From NCBI GenBank assembly GCA_027014115.1, contig JALWEJ010000031.1:1-48391 (forward strand): a stretch of DNA of 48,391 nt. The letters are read 5' to 3'. The translations under genes and the position numbers were made by a program. How positions within the stretch are numbered: the first letter of the stretch is position 1; every line of letters begins with the position of its first letter. Source of the DNA: Desulfurellales bacterium. GTDB taxonomy: Bacteria > Campylobacterota_A > Desulfurellia > Desulfurellales > Hippeaceae. Of the stretch, positions 1-7,783 are shown piece after piece. The notes under the pieces were generated by a model. The model was not told the origin of the DNA, did not search any database, and saw only the letters and a list, made by a program, of their open reading frames with translations.

Positions 1-101
1 TCATTATTTCCAACTTTAAGTGTAAAGTAACAGTATTTGTTTGTCAAGAAGGAGAAAGGATTTGATTTTTGTAATATATACAGTCAACACTCATTTATTA
101 C

Positions 102-132
102 TTGACAAAAAGCTTGCGGGGGGGGGTATAAG
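102..132 (+). promoter_or_regulatory. Promoter with poly-G spacer, likely phase-variable
   Basis: A consensus -35 box TTGACA lies at 102-107 and a -10-like TATAAG at 127-132. The 19-nt spacer contains nine consecutive G (118-126). A mononucleotide G tract in this position changes spacer length when it slips during replication. Losing two G would give the optimal 17 nt. The layout resembles known phase-variable promoters such as Neisseria porA. Seen: boxes and tract. Inferred: phase variation. Confidence 0.6.
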
Positions 133-170
133 TTTAATTAAAATTTATTTGTTTTTGGGAGGTTGTTGTT

Positions 171-617
171 ATGTTTGAGTCAATTAAGCTTTCTAAATTG
201 TTTGGTGTATTTGTAATGGTTGTGTTTATTGGTTTATCTTCATGTGGTGGTGGCGGTGGTGGTTCATCATCTTCATCTTCAAGTGTCAAAGCACCCGACA
301 CAATAGCAGGAAAGGTGGCTTTAGTTAGAATTACCTACGGAGAATATCCTTTTGCCAATACAGGAAAAGCTTTGGAATATTTTTATTCTGATGGAACATA
401 TAGAACGATAGGCGATGGCTATTATGTTGCCGATTCAAATGGTAAATACGCATATTCAACAAACGGCGGTAGTAAAGCAACAATTAAAATGAATGATGTA
501 TATTTGGGAGCAACCACTGCAACATTGACATTTGATACAGATACATCTGGAACATTTGTAATGGTGGATAGTGATGGTCATAAGCAGGGAGGCACTTTTG
601 AGATAGCAAATCAATAA
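171..617 (+). CDS. Small secreted lipoprotein of unknown function
   Basis: This 148-residue protein begins with a basic N-terminus and a hydrophobic stretch (residues 11-22), followed by the lipobox LSSC with the lipidated cysteine at position 25. A low-complexity linker of glycines then serines (about residues 26-38) tethers the mature domain. The remainder is rich in Gly, Thr, Tyr and Asp and looks like a small beta-structured domain. I recognise no family. A good ribosome site (GGGAGG) precedes the ATG at 171. The signal region resembles that of the lipoprotein at 19281 (both end GLSSCG), but the mature parts are not obviously alike. The gene stands alone, with a poly-G promoter upstream and a terminator hairpin downstream, so it is probably a surface antigen or envelope protein with switchable expression (inference). 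Confidence 0.75.
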   Translation: MFESIKLSKLFGVFVMVVFIGLSSCGGGGGGSSSSSSSVKAPDTIAGKVALVRITYGEYPFANTGKALEYFYSDGTYRTIGDGYYVADSNGKYAYSTNGGSKATIKMNDVYLGATTATLTFDTDTSGTFVMVDSDGHKQGGTFEIANQ

Positions 618-628
618 TTTACCGCAAT

Positions 629-663
629 GCCGTCTCTTTTTCTTCAAGAGGCGGTTTTGTTTT
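629..663 (+). terminator. Rho-independent terminator after the lipoprotein gene
   Basis: The arms 629-638 and 646-655 form a stem of about ten pairs (CCGTCTCTT against AAGAGGCGG, with G-T wobbles) and a seven-base loop. A T-rich tract follows directly (TTTTGTTTTTTTT). It lies 12 nt after the stop codon. Confidence 0.85.
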
Positions 664-740
664 TTTGCAGTCTATTTTTTTAAAGTTGTATTTATAAAAA
701 TTGGAAGCATATAGTTTCTTGATGTATGATAAAAGAAAAT

Positions 741-769
741 TTGCCGCTGTGTTGATAAAATGCTATAAA
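741..769 (+). promoter_or_regulatory. Promoter for the small membrane-protein gene
   Basis: TTGCCG (741-746), a 17-nt spacer and TATAAA (764-769) precede the ribosome site AGGGGTG (788-794) and the ATG at 799. Confidence 0.5.
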
Positions 770-798
770 AGATTTAAAGGGTGAATCAGGGGTGTGAC

Positions 799-1226
799 AT
801 GAGAAATGGTGCAAAGCTGTTTGCATCTTTTGTTTTTGCAGCCATTGCCGTATCTTTGGTGGTTTGCAGTTGGATTCCGAGATACGATAAGCTCAAGCAG
901 GAAAAGGCTAAAATTGTAAGTATAGTTAAACAGCCAGGTGCACTTTATAGGGTAAGCATGACTACTTCAAGCGGTAAAGTAAAATACTTTCCTGCCGCGC
1001 AAGGAAGTGCTGGCCGCCAGAAGATATAAACAGATGCCCTTTGGAACAATTTGAAGGTTTGCTCAAAAGAACTGTTACGGTAAAATATGACGGCAGTCAC
1101 CCGTATGAAGTATTATATAACGGACACACTGTTTTGGATTATACTGCTTTTCGGAAATTCCAATTTTTAATGCTTTTTATAGCTTTAATAATTAGTACGG
1201 CTGTATTTGTATGGCGCAAGCGTTAG
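799..1226 (+). pseudogene. Small two-TM membrane protein split by a -1 frameshift
   Basis: Two adjacent open frames look like halves of one protein of about 140 residues. The first (ATG 799, ribosome site AGGGGTG, stop at 1029) encodes a membrane segment (ASFVFAAIAVSLVVCSW), then a short soluble part ending in SGKVKYFPAA. The second frame is open from about 978 to 1226. It continues with a soluble part around EDINRCPLEQFEGLLKRTV and ends with a second membrane segment and RKR. It has no ATG near its start and no clear ribosome site. Loss of one base (or a -1 shift) around 990-1020 would join them. The layout (TM, small extracytoplasmic domain, TM) is like DUF3592-type proteins, a resemblance only. 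Alternatives are a sequencing error or translational frameshifting; I see no slippery heptamer. Confidence 0.5.
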
Positions 1227-1548
1227 ATTTTAATTTTGTGAACATTCTTTTAGTGTTGGCAAAGACATACTTACTGCTTATCTTTTAATCTCTTTCCCTG
1301 AAAGATAATTTTTGCAATCTATGTATCCGATTTTAAGATTCTGCCTTTAGGAGCATTTTCCACATTGTTAATCCAATATTAGGTTTGTTTTTATCAGCAT
1401 TTTATGCTGCCTTTTCTAAAAAACCATAATCACCAAATTTTATAGAATTTATACACCTTTGTTCTGTTTGTTGTAAAATTATAAATCCTTTAAAATAAAA
1501 AGTTTTTGCTTTTTTGCAGCCATTCAAAATTCATCATTTCTTCCCTCC
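1227..1548. other. AT-rich gene-poor stretch with no supported gene
   Basis: About 320 nt without a convincing reading frame. On the minus strand a short open segment (around 1350-1400) reads like coding sequence (NKPNIGLTMWKMLLKAES) but is bounded by stops, so it may be the remains of a decayed gene. A small hairpin, CAGCAT-TTT-ATGCTG, sits at 1395-1409. Confidence 0.4.
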
Positions 1549-1580
1549 TTTACCCGTTTACTCATTTACCCATCCACCCA
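1549..1580. repeat. Four tandem degenerate octamers (TTTACCCA type)
   Basis: Four consecutive 8-nt units occur: TTTACCCG, TTTACTCA, TTTACCCA and TCCACCCA. They sit just upstream of the promoter of the Bax-like gene. The strand asymmetry is strong: pyrimidine-rich on plus, GGGTAAA-like on minus. Confidence 0.7.
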
Positions 1581-1587
1581 CTAAATA

Positions 1588-1616
1588 TTGACTTATCAGT
1601 TTTTTGTTTATACATT
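1588..1616 (+). promoter_or_regulatory. Promoter of the Bax-like gene
   Basis: TTGACT (1588-1593), a 17-nt spacer and TACATT (1611-1616). The -10 box ends immediately before ATG 1617 and six nt before ATG 1623, so the transcript would start at or within the start codon region. No Shine-Dalgarno sequence is present. Confidence 0.5.
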
Positions 1617-2522
1617 ATGAGTATGAAAAAGAAGAGGCTTGTGATTAAGAAAACAAATCCCTTTGGTATTTTGATTTTAATTTTATTTGCACTGGCTTTT
1701 GTTGCCGGTATTGTTTTGCTTATCTTATCTTTGCTTTCGAGATATTCAAATGCTTCAAGTGCAGGTTTTGATATGAATCAAAAAGCAGGTTTGTTTACAG
1801 TTTCAAACATAAGCCAACAAGATAAACCCTACACATCCAATGTTGCATATCCTTTTGTTGCACACAAAATTCAGAGCAGGTTTCCGAAAAACTTTAGGTA
1901 TTTACCCTCAAAAACAAGAAGAAAGATGTTTGTGTCCATAATGCTGCCTATAGCCTTCAGTGTAAAGGAAAAGTTTGATGCAGAACACAGATGGGTTTTA
2001 AAGATTAAAAACAAAATTGACAATAAAGTTGAACTAACCCATCTGGAAACAAAGCTTTTAAAACAGAAAATGAAGAAATACAAAACCAACGATATAAACG
2101 AACTTCTAAAAAGGGCAGACAGTGTTCCTGTAAGTATCATTGTTGCGCAGGCTGCCATAGAGTCAGGCTGGGGAACTTCTCGTTTTACTTTTCAATACAA
2201 CAATCTCTACGGTTTGCATAAAAAACACATAAAACCGTTTTCTCCCATTGTCAGGTCTTTTAAAACCCTTTATGACGCAACGGTGGCTTATGTTATGAAT
2301 ATAAATGTTTCTTCCTTTTATGAAAAATTCAGGGATGCAAGATTTATGATGAAAAATAAGAGAAATCCCTTTAAGCTTGCAGAATATCTTACAATGTATT
2401 CCGTCAAAAGGGAACAGTATATAGCCCTTGTGCAGAAAGTGATATCCTCAAACATGCTTTCCATGTATGATATGTGTTCATTGAGCCGTATTGCTACCTT
2501 TAATCTCTACAACAACAGATAA
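1617..2522 (+). CDS. Bax-like glucosaminidase-domain protein, membrane-anchored
   Basis: The product, about 300 residues, has a basic N-terminus and one membrane segment (FGILILILFALAFVAG) and is otherwise extracytoplasmic. Its C-terminal half matches the mannosyl-glycoprotein endo-N-acetylglucosaminidase/Bax family. The probable catalytic Glu lies in AAIESGWGTSRF, followed by the NNLYGL motif and the typical FKTLYDATVAYVMNINVSSFYEKFR stretch (broken here only by position, not by stops). Such proteins cleave peptidoglycan glycan strands. An upstream start at 1506 is possible, but those residues do not look like protein and overlap the tandem octamers. ATG 1617 or 1623 is preferred, the latter fitting a leaderless transcript. 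It converges on pepD, whose stop is 2 nt away. Confidence 0.8.
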   Translation: MSMKKKRLVIKKTNPFGILILILFALAFVAGIVLLILSLLSRYSNASSAGFDMNQKAGLFTVSNISQQDKPYTSNVAYPFVAHKIQSRFPKNFRYLPSKTRRKMFVSIMLPIAFSVKEKFDAEHRWVLKIKNKIDNKVELTHLETKLLKQKMKKYKTNDINELLKRADSVPVSIIVAQAAIESGWGTSRFTFQYNNLYGLHKKHIKPFSPIVRSFKTLYDATVAYVMNINVSSFYEKFRDARFMMKNKRNPFKLAEYLTMYSVKREQYIALVQKVISSNMLSMYDMCSLSRIATFNLYNNR

Positions 2523-2523
2523 T

Positions 2524-3939
2524 TTATACCTCTCTTAAAAGCTCCGTTAGAAACTTCCATATTTTATCGATAGAGGGTAGATATATTCTCTCGTTGGGTG
2601 TATGCGGGTCTTTTATTGTAGGCCCTATTGAAATCATGTCGATTTTGTCAACCTTTGAACCTATTATTCCACACTCAAGACCTGCATGTATAACCTCAAT
2701 TGCCGGTTTGCTCAAAAAGAGCCTTTCGTATATATCTATGCTTTTTTGTAAAAGTTTTGAGTTTTTGTCTGGCTGCCATGAGGGATATTTGTTGTAGCTT
2801 TTATATTTTGCGTTATATTTTTTGGCTGTGTTTTCTATTTTTTGTGTTATTTTGTCCAAACCATTTTCCGATAAACTTCTCTGGTTCGTGTGTATCATCA
2901 GTGTGTTTTGCAGTGTTTCCACTTTTGCGAGGTTGTTTGATGTGAGGGGTGTTTTATCATCAAGCATGGAATAGACACCGTGAGGTATATCTTTTAATAT
3001 GTCAAAAACATCTTTTGTGTTGCTTATATACTGTTTTTTCTGATTTGTGGAGTTTATTTCAAGTTTCATTGATTTTTCGTTTGGATATCTGTTTTTTTGT
3101 TTTTCTATGAATTCTTCTGTAATTTTTTTAATCTCTGCTTCATTGGTATCTGCAAGTATTACTGCTTTGGAGAATTTTGGTATTGCATTTCTTGCTGAAC
3201 CCCCTTCAATAGATACAAGTTTTATCTTGAGTTTTTCGTTGAGTTCCTGAAGTAAATCTCTTATTAGTTTTATGGCATTTGCTCTTTGTTTGTTTATATC
3301 GATGCCTGAATGTCCGCTCAAAAGGTCATAAAGCGATATTTCGTATGCTTCATAATTTTTGTCTGTTTCTTTGAATGTTAAATCAAGCTCAATATCCGTA
3401 TCAATACCACCTGCACATCCTATAATAAAAACCCCTTCATCTTCTGAATCTATATTTATGAGCATTTTGCTGTTTATGAAGTTTTTTTCAATAGCTTGCG
3501 CCCCGTTTAAACCTGTTTCTTCATCGGATGTAAAGAGCAGTTCAAGCTGCGGCCTTTCTATATCCGATACCGCAAGTGCCATACCTATTGCCAAAGCTAT
3601 GCCATTGTCGGCACCAAGCGTTGTTTTGTAGGCTTTTGCCCAATCGCCGTCAATAATTGTTTTTATGGGATCTTTCGAGAAATTATGAGTTGAATCTTTT
3701 TCTTTTTCACAAACCATATCCATGTGTCCTTGGAGTGCAATGCTTGGCGAGTTTTCTTTTTTGTTTTCAGGTACATCTATAACTACATTATTTGCTTTAT
3801 CTTTTTTGTAATTAAAATTGTGGGCTTTTGCCCAATCAACAAGCCAGTTGGCTATTTTTTCCTCATGTTTTGAACACCTTGGTATTTTGTTTATGGATTT
3901 AAAAATATCAATAACCGTTTGAGTTTCTTTCGACAACAT
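2524..3939 (-). CDS. pepD: Aminoacyl-histidine dipeptidase (PepD, M20 family)
   Basis: A 471-residue cytosolic zinc metallopeptidase that hydrolyses Xaa-His and other dipeptides. The metal-site motifs are in order: HMD at 72-74 (GHMDMVCEK), the bridging Asp 111 in GADNG, and the catalytic/ligand acid cluster DEE at 139-141. A further His occurs near the C-terminus in DPHTPNERIYLPS. The length is typical of PepD. A strong ribosome site (AGGAG) precedes the ATG, and a good promoter lies at 3970-3997. The gene is transcribed divergently from the LysM hydrolase gene. It probably recycles peptides for growth on amino acids (inference). Confidence 0.9.
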   Translation of the reverse strand: MLSKETQTVIDIFKSINKIPRCSKHEEKIANWLVDWAKAHNFNYKKDKANNVVIDVPENKKENSPSIALQGHMDMVCEKEKDSTHNFSKDPIKTIIDGDWAKAYKTTLGADNGIALAIGMALAVSDIERPQLELLFTSDEETGLNGAQAIEKNFINSKMLINIDSEDEGVFIIGCAGGIDTDIELDLTFKETDKNYEAYEISLYDLLSGHSGIDINKQRANAIKLIRDLLQELNEKLKIKLVSIEGGSARNAIPKFSKAVILADTNEAEIKKITEEFIEKQKNRYPNEKSMKLEINSTNQKKQYISNTKDVFDILKDIPHGVYSMLDDKTPLTSNNLAKVETLQNTLMIHTNQRSLSENGLDKITQKIENTAKKYNAKYKSYNKYPSWQPDKNSKLLQKSIDIYERLFLSKPAIEVIHAGLECGIIGSKVDKIDMISIGPTIKDPHTPNERIYLPSIDKIWKFLTELLREV

Positions 3940-3969
3940 AGCCTTCTCCTTTTTTTGCTTTTTCTTGCT

Positions 3970-3997
3970 ATTATATCAAAAATTGGGAAATTGTTAA
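3970..3997 (-). promoter_or_regulatory. pepD promoter
   Basis: Read on the minus strand: TTAACA, 16-nt spacer, TATAAT (perfect -10). It is followed by a normal leader with the ribosome site AGGAG. Confidence 0.65.
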
Positions 3998-4017
3998 TGT
4001 AAATTGTCCTATTGAGC

Positions 4018-4045
4018 TTGAAAAAAATAATTTTTTTGGTATAAA
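4018..4045 (+). promoter_or_regulatory. Promoter of the LysM-NlpC gene, leaderless layout
   Basis: TTGAAA (4018-4023), 16-nt spacer, TATAAA (4040-4045). Six nt later comes the ATG at 4052, the expected +1 position. No Shine-Dalgarno sequence is present, so the mRNA is probably leaderless. Confidence 0.55.
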
Positions 4046-4051
4046 GAAACT

Positions 4052-5470
4052 ATGCGTTCTTTGGTTGGGTTTATCTTTTTATTTTTGTTTGTTGTGATAT
4101 TTGAAGCATCCGCATCTGTGCACTATACCGTTAAAAGAGGTGATTCACTTATAGGCATATCAAAAAAGTTGGGTATAAGCACAAAGGCTATAAAAAAACT
4201 CAACCCGTCTGTTAACTGGCTTGAGATTAAACCCGGTGAGAAGATAGCAATTCCTGCTCCAAAGCCGAAAAAGATTTTATACACAGTAAAAAAAGGTGAC
4301 TCTCTCAGGCAAATAGCTGAAAAATTTGGTGTTACTCTTGAGAGTTTGAAAAAATCAAACCCAAAGCTTGCCTGGCCTATTATTAAACCCAATGATACGG
4401 TTGTTATTATAAAAAAGACAGGTTTTGATATTTCAAAAAACAGTAAAGGCTGTTATTTTTATACGGCTAAGAAAGATGATTCGCTTGATAAGATAGCAAA
4501 AAAGTTTCATGTTAATATTAAAGATGTAAAAAGACTTAATCCGGATATAAATTGGTCTAAGATAATGCCGAATGAAAAAATCGTAGTAAAGGATTTAAAA
4601 ACATGCAAACAGTCGATTAGACAAAAAAAGATGGCGAAGGTTAGATACATTGTAAAAAAGGGAGATACCTTAAATGACATATCAAGAAAATTCGGTATTA
4701 CATTGAATGATATAAAGAAACTGAATATAGGTGTTACAGATATTATAAAGCCCGGCGATACAATAGATTTACCAAAGGATGTTGTGGATAATTGGGAGGC
4801 TGCACAAAAGAAAAAACAAAAACATACAGCACCAAACTTTTCCTTTAAACATCTTGTTTATTCGTCTGCTTATATCATAAAAAGAGGTGATACGCTTTTA
4901 AAGATAGCAAAAAAATTCAATACAACTGTGGCAACTTTAAAGATGATAAACAATCTCAACAATTCCTTGGTAAGAGCGGGAAATACACTGTTTGTTCCAA
5001 ATCAAGATACTGCAGAAAGAATAAAAGAAGAGCTGAGATATTCTCTTATAAATGAGCAAAGAGGTGCTCTTGTTAAATATGCTGAAAAGTTTTTGGGTAA
5101 ACCCTATAAGTTTGGTGGGACGAGTTTGCAGCACGGTATAGACTGTTCTGCTTTTGTGCAAAAGGTGTTTAGAAAGTTTGATATAGATATGCCGAGGACA
5201 GCTCAATCACAATATGAAAAGGCGGGGGTGTTTGTTCCTGCAGATAGGCTTAAAAAAGGCGATTTGCTATTTTTTCATACGCTTGACTATTCGAAGGTTA
5301 CACATGTTGGCATATATATAGGTGATGATTATTTTATTCATGCTGCCGGTTCACACAAAGGCATTAGAATCTCAAAGCTTGACGGTTATTTTAAAAAGAC
5401 ATTGGTCGGTGCTAAAAGGGTGTTGGGTGTAGATAATAGATATGCATATTTTAGGGGTAGATCCGGGTAG
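4052..5470 (+). CDS. Five-LysM NlpC/P60 peptidoglycan endopeptidase
   Basis: A 472-residue exported cell-wall hydrolase. A signal peptide spans residues 1-21. Five LysM peptidoglycan-binding modules follow at about 23-68, 77-120, 136-179, 198-241 and 273-316, each with the (R/K)(G/D)D(S/T)L core. A C-terminal NlpC/P60 cysteine peptidase domain (about 340-450) carries Cys365 in DCSAF, His418 in THVGIYIG and a third polar residue His430. Members cleave stem peptides (typically D-Glu/DAP bonds) and act in cell separation or turnover. The last 29 nt overlap ruvC, so the two genes are translationally coupled. The start follows the -10 box by six nt with no ribosome site, so translation is probably leaderless. 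Confidence 0.9.
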   Translation: MRSLVGFIFLFLFVVIFEASASVHYTVKRGDSLIGISKKLGISTKAIKKLNPSVNWLEIKPGEKIAIPAPKPKKILYTVKKGDSLRQIAEKFGVTLESLKKSNPKLAWPIIKPNDTVVIIKKTGFDISKNSKGCYFYTAKKDDSLDKIAKKFHVNIKDVKRLNPDINWSKIMPNEKIVVKDLKTCKQSIRQKKMAKVRYIVKKGDTLNDISRKFGITLNDIKKLNIGVTDIIKPGDTIDLPKDVVDNWEAAQKKKQKHTAPNFSFKHLVYSSAYIIKRGDTLLKIAKKFNTTVATLKMINNLNNSLVRAGNTLFVPNQDTAERIKEELRYSLINEQRGALVKYAEKFLGKPYKFGGTSLQHGIDCSAFVQKVFRKFDIDMPRTAQSQYEKAGVFVPADRLKKGDLLFFHTLDYSKVTHVGIYIGDDYFIHAAGSHKGIRISKLDGYFKKTLVGAKRVLGVDNRYAYFRGRSG

Positions 5471-5909
5471 TTCAATCACAGCTTTTGGCATTGTTGATTC
5501 TCAAACAAAGCAAGCCTCTTTCGATTTTTTGAAACTCCCCAAAAAATTAAGCCAGGAAGATAAAATCTACAAGGTTTATCTGTATACAAAAAACATAATA
5601 GAAAACAATGGTGTTGACGGTGTGGTTTTGGAGGGAACATTCTATTCTGTTAATATTAAATCCGCTATGATTCTAAGCCAAATGAGGGCAGCTGTTATTG
5701 TTGCTGCAAAAGAGTTTGGCATCGATATTTTTCAGTATCAGCCAAGAGAGATAAAGCAGGCTGTATGTGGATACGGTGGTGCTGCAAAAGAGCAGATTAG
5801 GTTTATAGTTGAGAAAACATTATCTGTATCTTTGGAAAATCAACCCCTTGATGTATCGGATGCTCTTGCCATAGCTTTGACGCATATTTACACTATTAAG
5901 AATGTTTAG
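5442..5909 (+). CDS. ruvC: Holliday junction resolvase RuvC
   Basis: A 155-residue RNase H-fold endonuclease that cuts Holliday junctions with RuvAB during recombination repair. The acidic catalytic residues are visible: Asp7 in GVDPGSS, Glu64 in VVLEGTFY, and Asp137/Asp140 in DVSDALAIALTH. The length is usual for RuvC. The ATG lies inside the end of the LysM hydrolase gene (29-nt overlap), an uncommon partner for ruvC. ruvA and ruvB are not in the window. Its 3' end overlaps the convergent rlmN by 14 nt. Confidence 0.93.
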   Translation: MHILGVDPGSSITAFGIVDSQTKQASFDFLKLPKKLSQEDKIYKVYLYTKNIIENNGVDGVVLEGTFYSVNIKSAMILSQMRAAVIVAAKEFGIDIFQYQPREIKQAVCGYGGAAKEQIRFIVEKTLSVSLENQPLDVSDALAIALTHIYTIKNV

Positions 5910-6924
5910 TTGCAAGCATGCCGCATGCTGAGTCTATTGATGAGCCTTTCGAATCTCTAACCGTTACAAACATACCTTTATCTCTTAAGATTTCAGCAAA
6001 TTTTTCTATTTCCTCTTGTGGGGTAGGTGTCAAATCCAAATCCATAAGGTCGTGCTTGTTCAAAGGTATTATGTTTAGCTTGCTTTTGTAATTTGATAAA
6101 AGCCTAAGAAGGGCTTTTTGGTCTTCTTTTGTGTCATTTATACCTTTTATCATGATATATTCAAAAGTAATTCTTTTTCTTCTTGAAAGAGGAAAAGTTT
6201 TTAGGCTCTCCATCACTCTCGATAAATTTTCTTTTTTATTGATAGGCATGAGTCTGCTTCTTTTGTCATCTACTGCACAATGCAAGGACAAAGCCATATT
6301 TATATACGGTAAATCTTTTTTCAGTTTTTCAATTTTATCAACAATACCGCATGTGGATATGGTTATGCGTCTTTTGGATATGTTGCAGCCGTCTTCGTCT
6401 ATTAAAATTTTTACGGAATTTACAACATTGTCGTAATTATCAAGCGGCTCACCCATACCCATATAAACTATATTGACATTTTTTAATGATTGTTCTTGTA
6501 AAATATAGTAAACCTGAAGCAGGATTTCTGATGTTTTTAAGTTTCTTTTGAAGCCCATTTTGCCTGTTGCGCAAAATTTACATCCCATTTTACAGCCTAC
6601 CTGCGTTGACACGCATATAGTATAGCGGTTGTTTTTCATAGGAATAAGCACTGTTTCGATTTTGGAATTATCCTCCAAAACAAACAGGTATTTTGTTGTG
6701 CTGTCATCTGCCTTTGTAATTTTGCCGCATTTTATTTTGTTTATAAAAAACATGTTTTTTAATTCTTTTCTAAACTCTTTCTTGGCCACGCTAATTTTAT
6801 CAAAATCATCCACCATATGCTTGTGAATAAATGAGAATATCTGCTTTGCTCTGTATTTTTCTTTTGTTAGTTTTTCTATATGTTCTTCTAATTCTTTCTT
6901 GTTTAATGAAAGTATATCAATCAT
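5896..6924 (-). CDS. rlmN: Dual-specificity 23S rRNA/tRNA (adenine-C2) methyltransferase RlmN
   Basis: A 342-residue radical-SAM enzyme that methylates C2 of A2503 in 23S rRNA and A37 in some tRNAs. The CxxxCxxC iron-sulfur motif is Cys111, Cys115, Cys118 (CKMGCKFC). The resolving/catalytic cysteine is probably Cys334 near the C-terminus (SACGM). GMGEPL and ISTCG motifs are present. It is the last gene of the chemotaxis operon. Its start overlaps the oppF-like gene by 8 nt, so its expression may depend on read-through past the hairpin inside that gene. Confidence 0.94.
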   Translation of the reverse strand: MIDILSLNKKELEEHIEKLTKEKYRAKQIFSFIHKHMVDDFDKISVAKKEFRKELKNMFFINKIKCGKITKADDSTTKYLFVLEDNSKIETVLIPMKNNRYTICVSTQVGCKMGCKFCATGKMGFKRNLKTSEILLQVYYILQEQSLKNVNIVYMGMGEPLDNYDNVVNSVKILIDEDGCNISKRRITISTCGIVDKIEKLKKDLPYINMALSLHCAVDDKRSRLMPINKKENLSRVMESLKTFPLSRRKRITFEYIMIKGINDTKEDQKALLRLLSNYKSKLNIIPLNKHDLMDLDLTPTPQEEIEKFAEILRDKGMFVTVRDSKGSSIDSACGMLATKHS

Positions 6925-7783
6925 ACAGAAAACATCTTATGCTTTTTTTGTTATCTGTTTTGTTTAGCTTAGGCATACTGTTTTTACATATATCTTTTTT
7001 GTAGGGACATGTGTCATAAAAAAAGCATCCATTATTAATGTTTTTTTTGGACTGCTTTGATTTTTTAAAGTTTGTTGTTTCTGTCAGCATTTTTGTGTAT
7101 GGATGGAGCGGATTGTTGATATCATCTGTTTCTTCTACTATATATCCGTCGTATAAAACATAAACCCTGTCGGATATAAAAGCGGCAAGTTTTAAATCGT
7201 GTGTAATGAATATATAGGTGTACTGTTTTTTGTTGTTGATATCGCATAACATGTTGACTATCTTTGCTTGAGTGGATACATCAAGTGCACTTGTAGCTTC
7301 ATCGAAGAGCAGATATTTTGGATTTGATAGTATAGCCCTTGCTATTGATATACGCTGAAGTTCCCCTCCGCTTAATGTGTTGGGATATTTATAAAGCAGC
7401 GATTCTTTTATGTTGAGCTGTTTGCACTGTTTGAATATGTTTTCTTTGCTTTGTTCTGTCTCAAGTAAAGAGTGAAGCATGGTCTGTTTTGGATCAAAAG
7501 ATGTATAGGGGTCTTGAAAGACAACCCCAATCTCTTTCCTTTTTTGTTTTATGTTGTTCTTTGTTATCTTTTCGGACGAAAAAAAAACAGAGCCGCTTGA
7601 AGGCGGCTCTATAAGGCTTAATATCTTTCCAAGCGTAGTTTTACCTGCTCCAGACTCTCCGATAATGCCGACATGCTCACCATCTTCTATATGAAGACTG
7701 ATGTTGTTTAAAGCTCTAAATGTGCTCTTTGAGAAAAAACCGCCCTTTTTGTATTCTTTGTTTACAGAATCTAACCTTATCAC
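6917..7783 (-). CDS. Oligopeptide/dipeptide-type ABC transporter ATPase (OppF/DppF-like)
   Basis: A 288-residue nucleotide-binding subunit. Seen are Walker A (GESGAGKTT), the signature LSGGELQR, Walker B (YLLFDEATSALD), the H-loop ITHD, and the Cys-rich C-terminal extension typical of OppF/DppF (GCFFYDTCPYKKDIC and IRCFLY). It would drive peptide or nickel uptake with two permeases and a binding protein, none of which is adjacent. An orphan DppC-type permease lies about 10 kb away at 18313. The start is GTG, directly after the cheY stop codon, with AAGGA in the cheY 3' end as ribosome site. An intrinsic-terminator-like hairpin lies inside the gene (7579-7610). Placement at the end of a chemotaxis operon is unusual. 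Confidence 0.87.
   Translation of the reverse strand: MIRLDSVNKEYKKGGFFSKSTFRALNNISLHIEDGEHVGIIGESGAGKTTLGKILSLIEPPSSGSVFFSSEKITKNNIKQKRKEIGVVFQDPYTSFDPKQTMLHSLLETEQSKENIFKQCKQLNIKESLLYKYPNTLSGGELQRISIARAILSNPKYLLFDEATSALDVSTQAKIVNMLCDINNKKQYTYIFITHDLKLAAFISDRVYVLYDGYIVEETDDINNPLHPYTKMLTETTNFKKSKQSKKNINNGCFFYDTCPYKKDICKNSMPKLNKTDNKKSIRCFLYD
7579..7610 (-). terminator. Terminator-like hairpin inside the oppF-like gene, coding strand
   Basis: On the minus strand, AGAGCCGC, a six-base loop and GCGGCTCT form a perfect 8-bp stem. A G and nine consecutive T follow. It lies about 175 nt into the coding sequence, over the codons for residues EPPSSGSVFF. Structurally it is a textbook intrinsic terminator; whether it works inside a translated gene is unknown. 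Confidence 0.5.

Noticed and set aside
990-1029. Programmed ribosomal frameshifting in the split membrane-protein gene
   Set aside because: No slippery heptamer or clear downstream stem was seen; mutation or sequence error is simpler.
1320-1400. Minus-strand protein-like fragment (NKPNIGLTMWKMLLKAES)
   Set aside because: Bounded by stops within a few dozen codons; at most a decayed remnant, and too short to assign.
1395-1409. Hairpin CAGCAT-TTT-ATGCTG as a terminator
   Set aside because: The stem is short and AT-rich, no T run follows on either strand, and no gene ends nearby.
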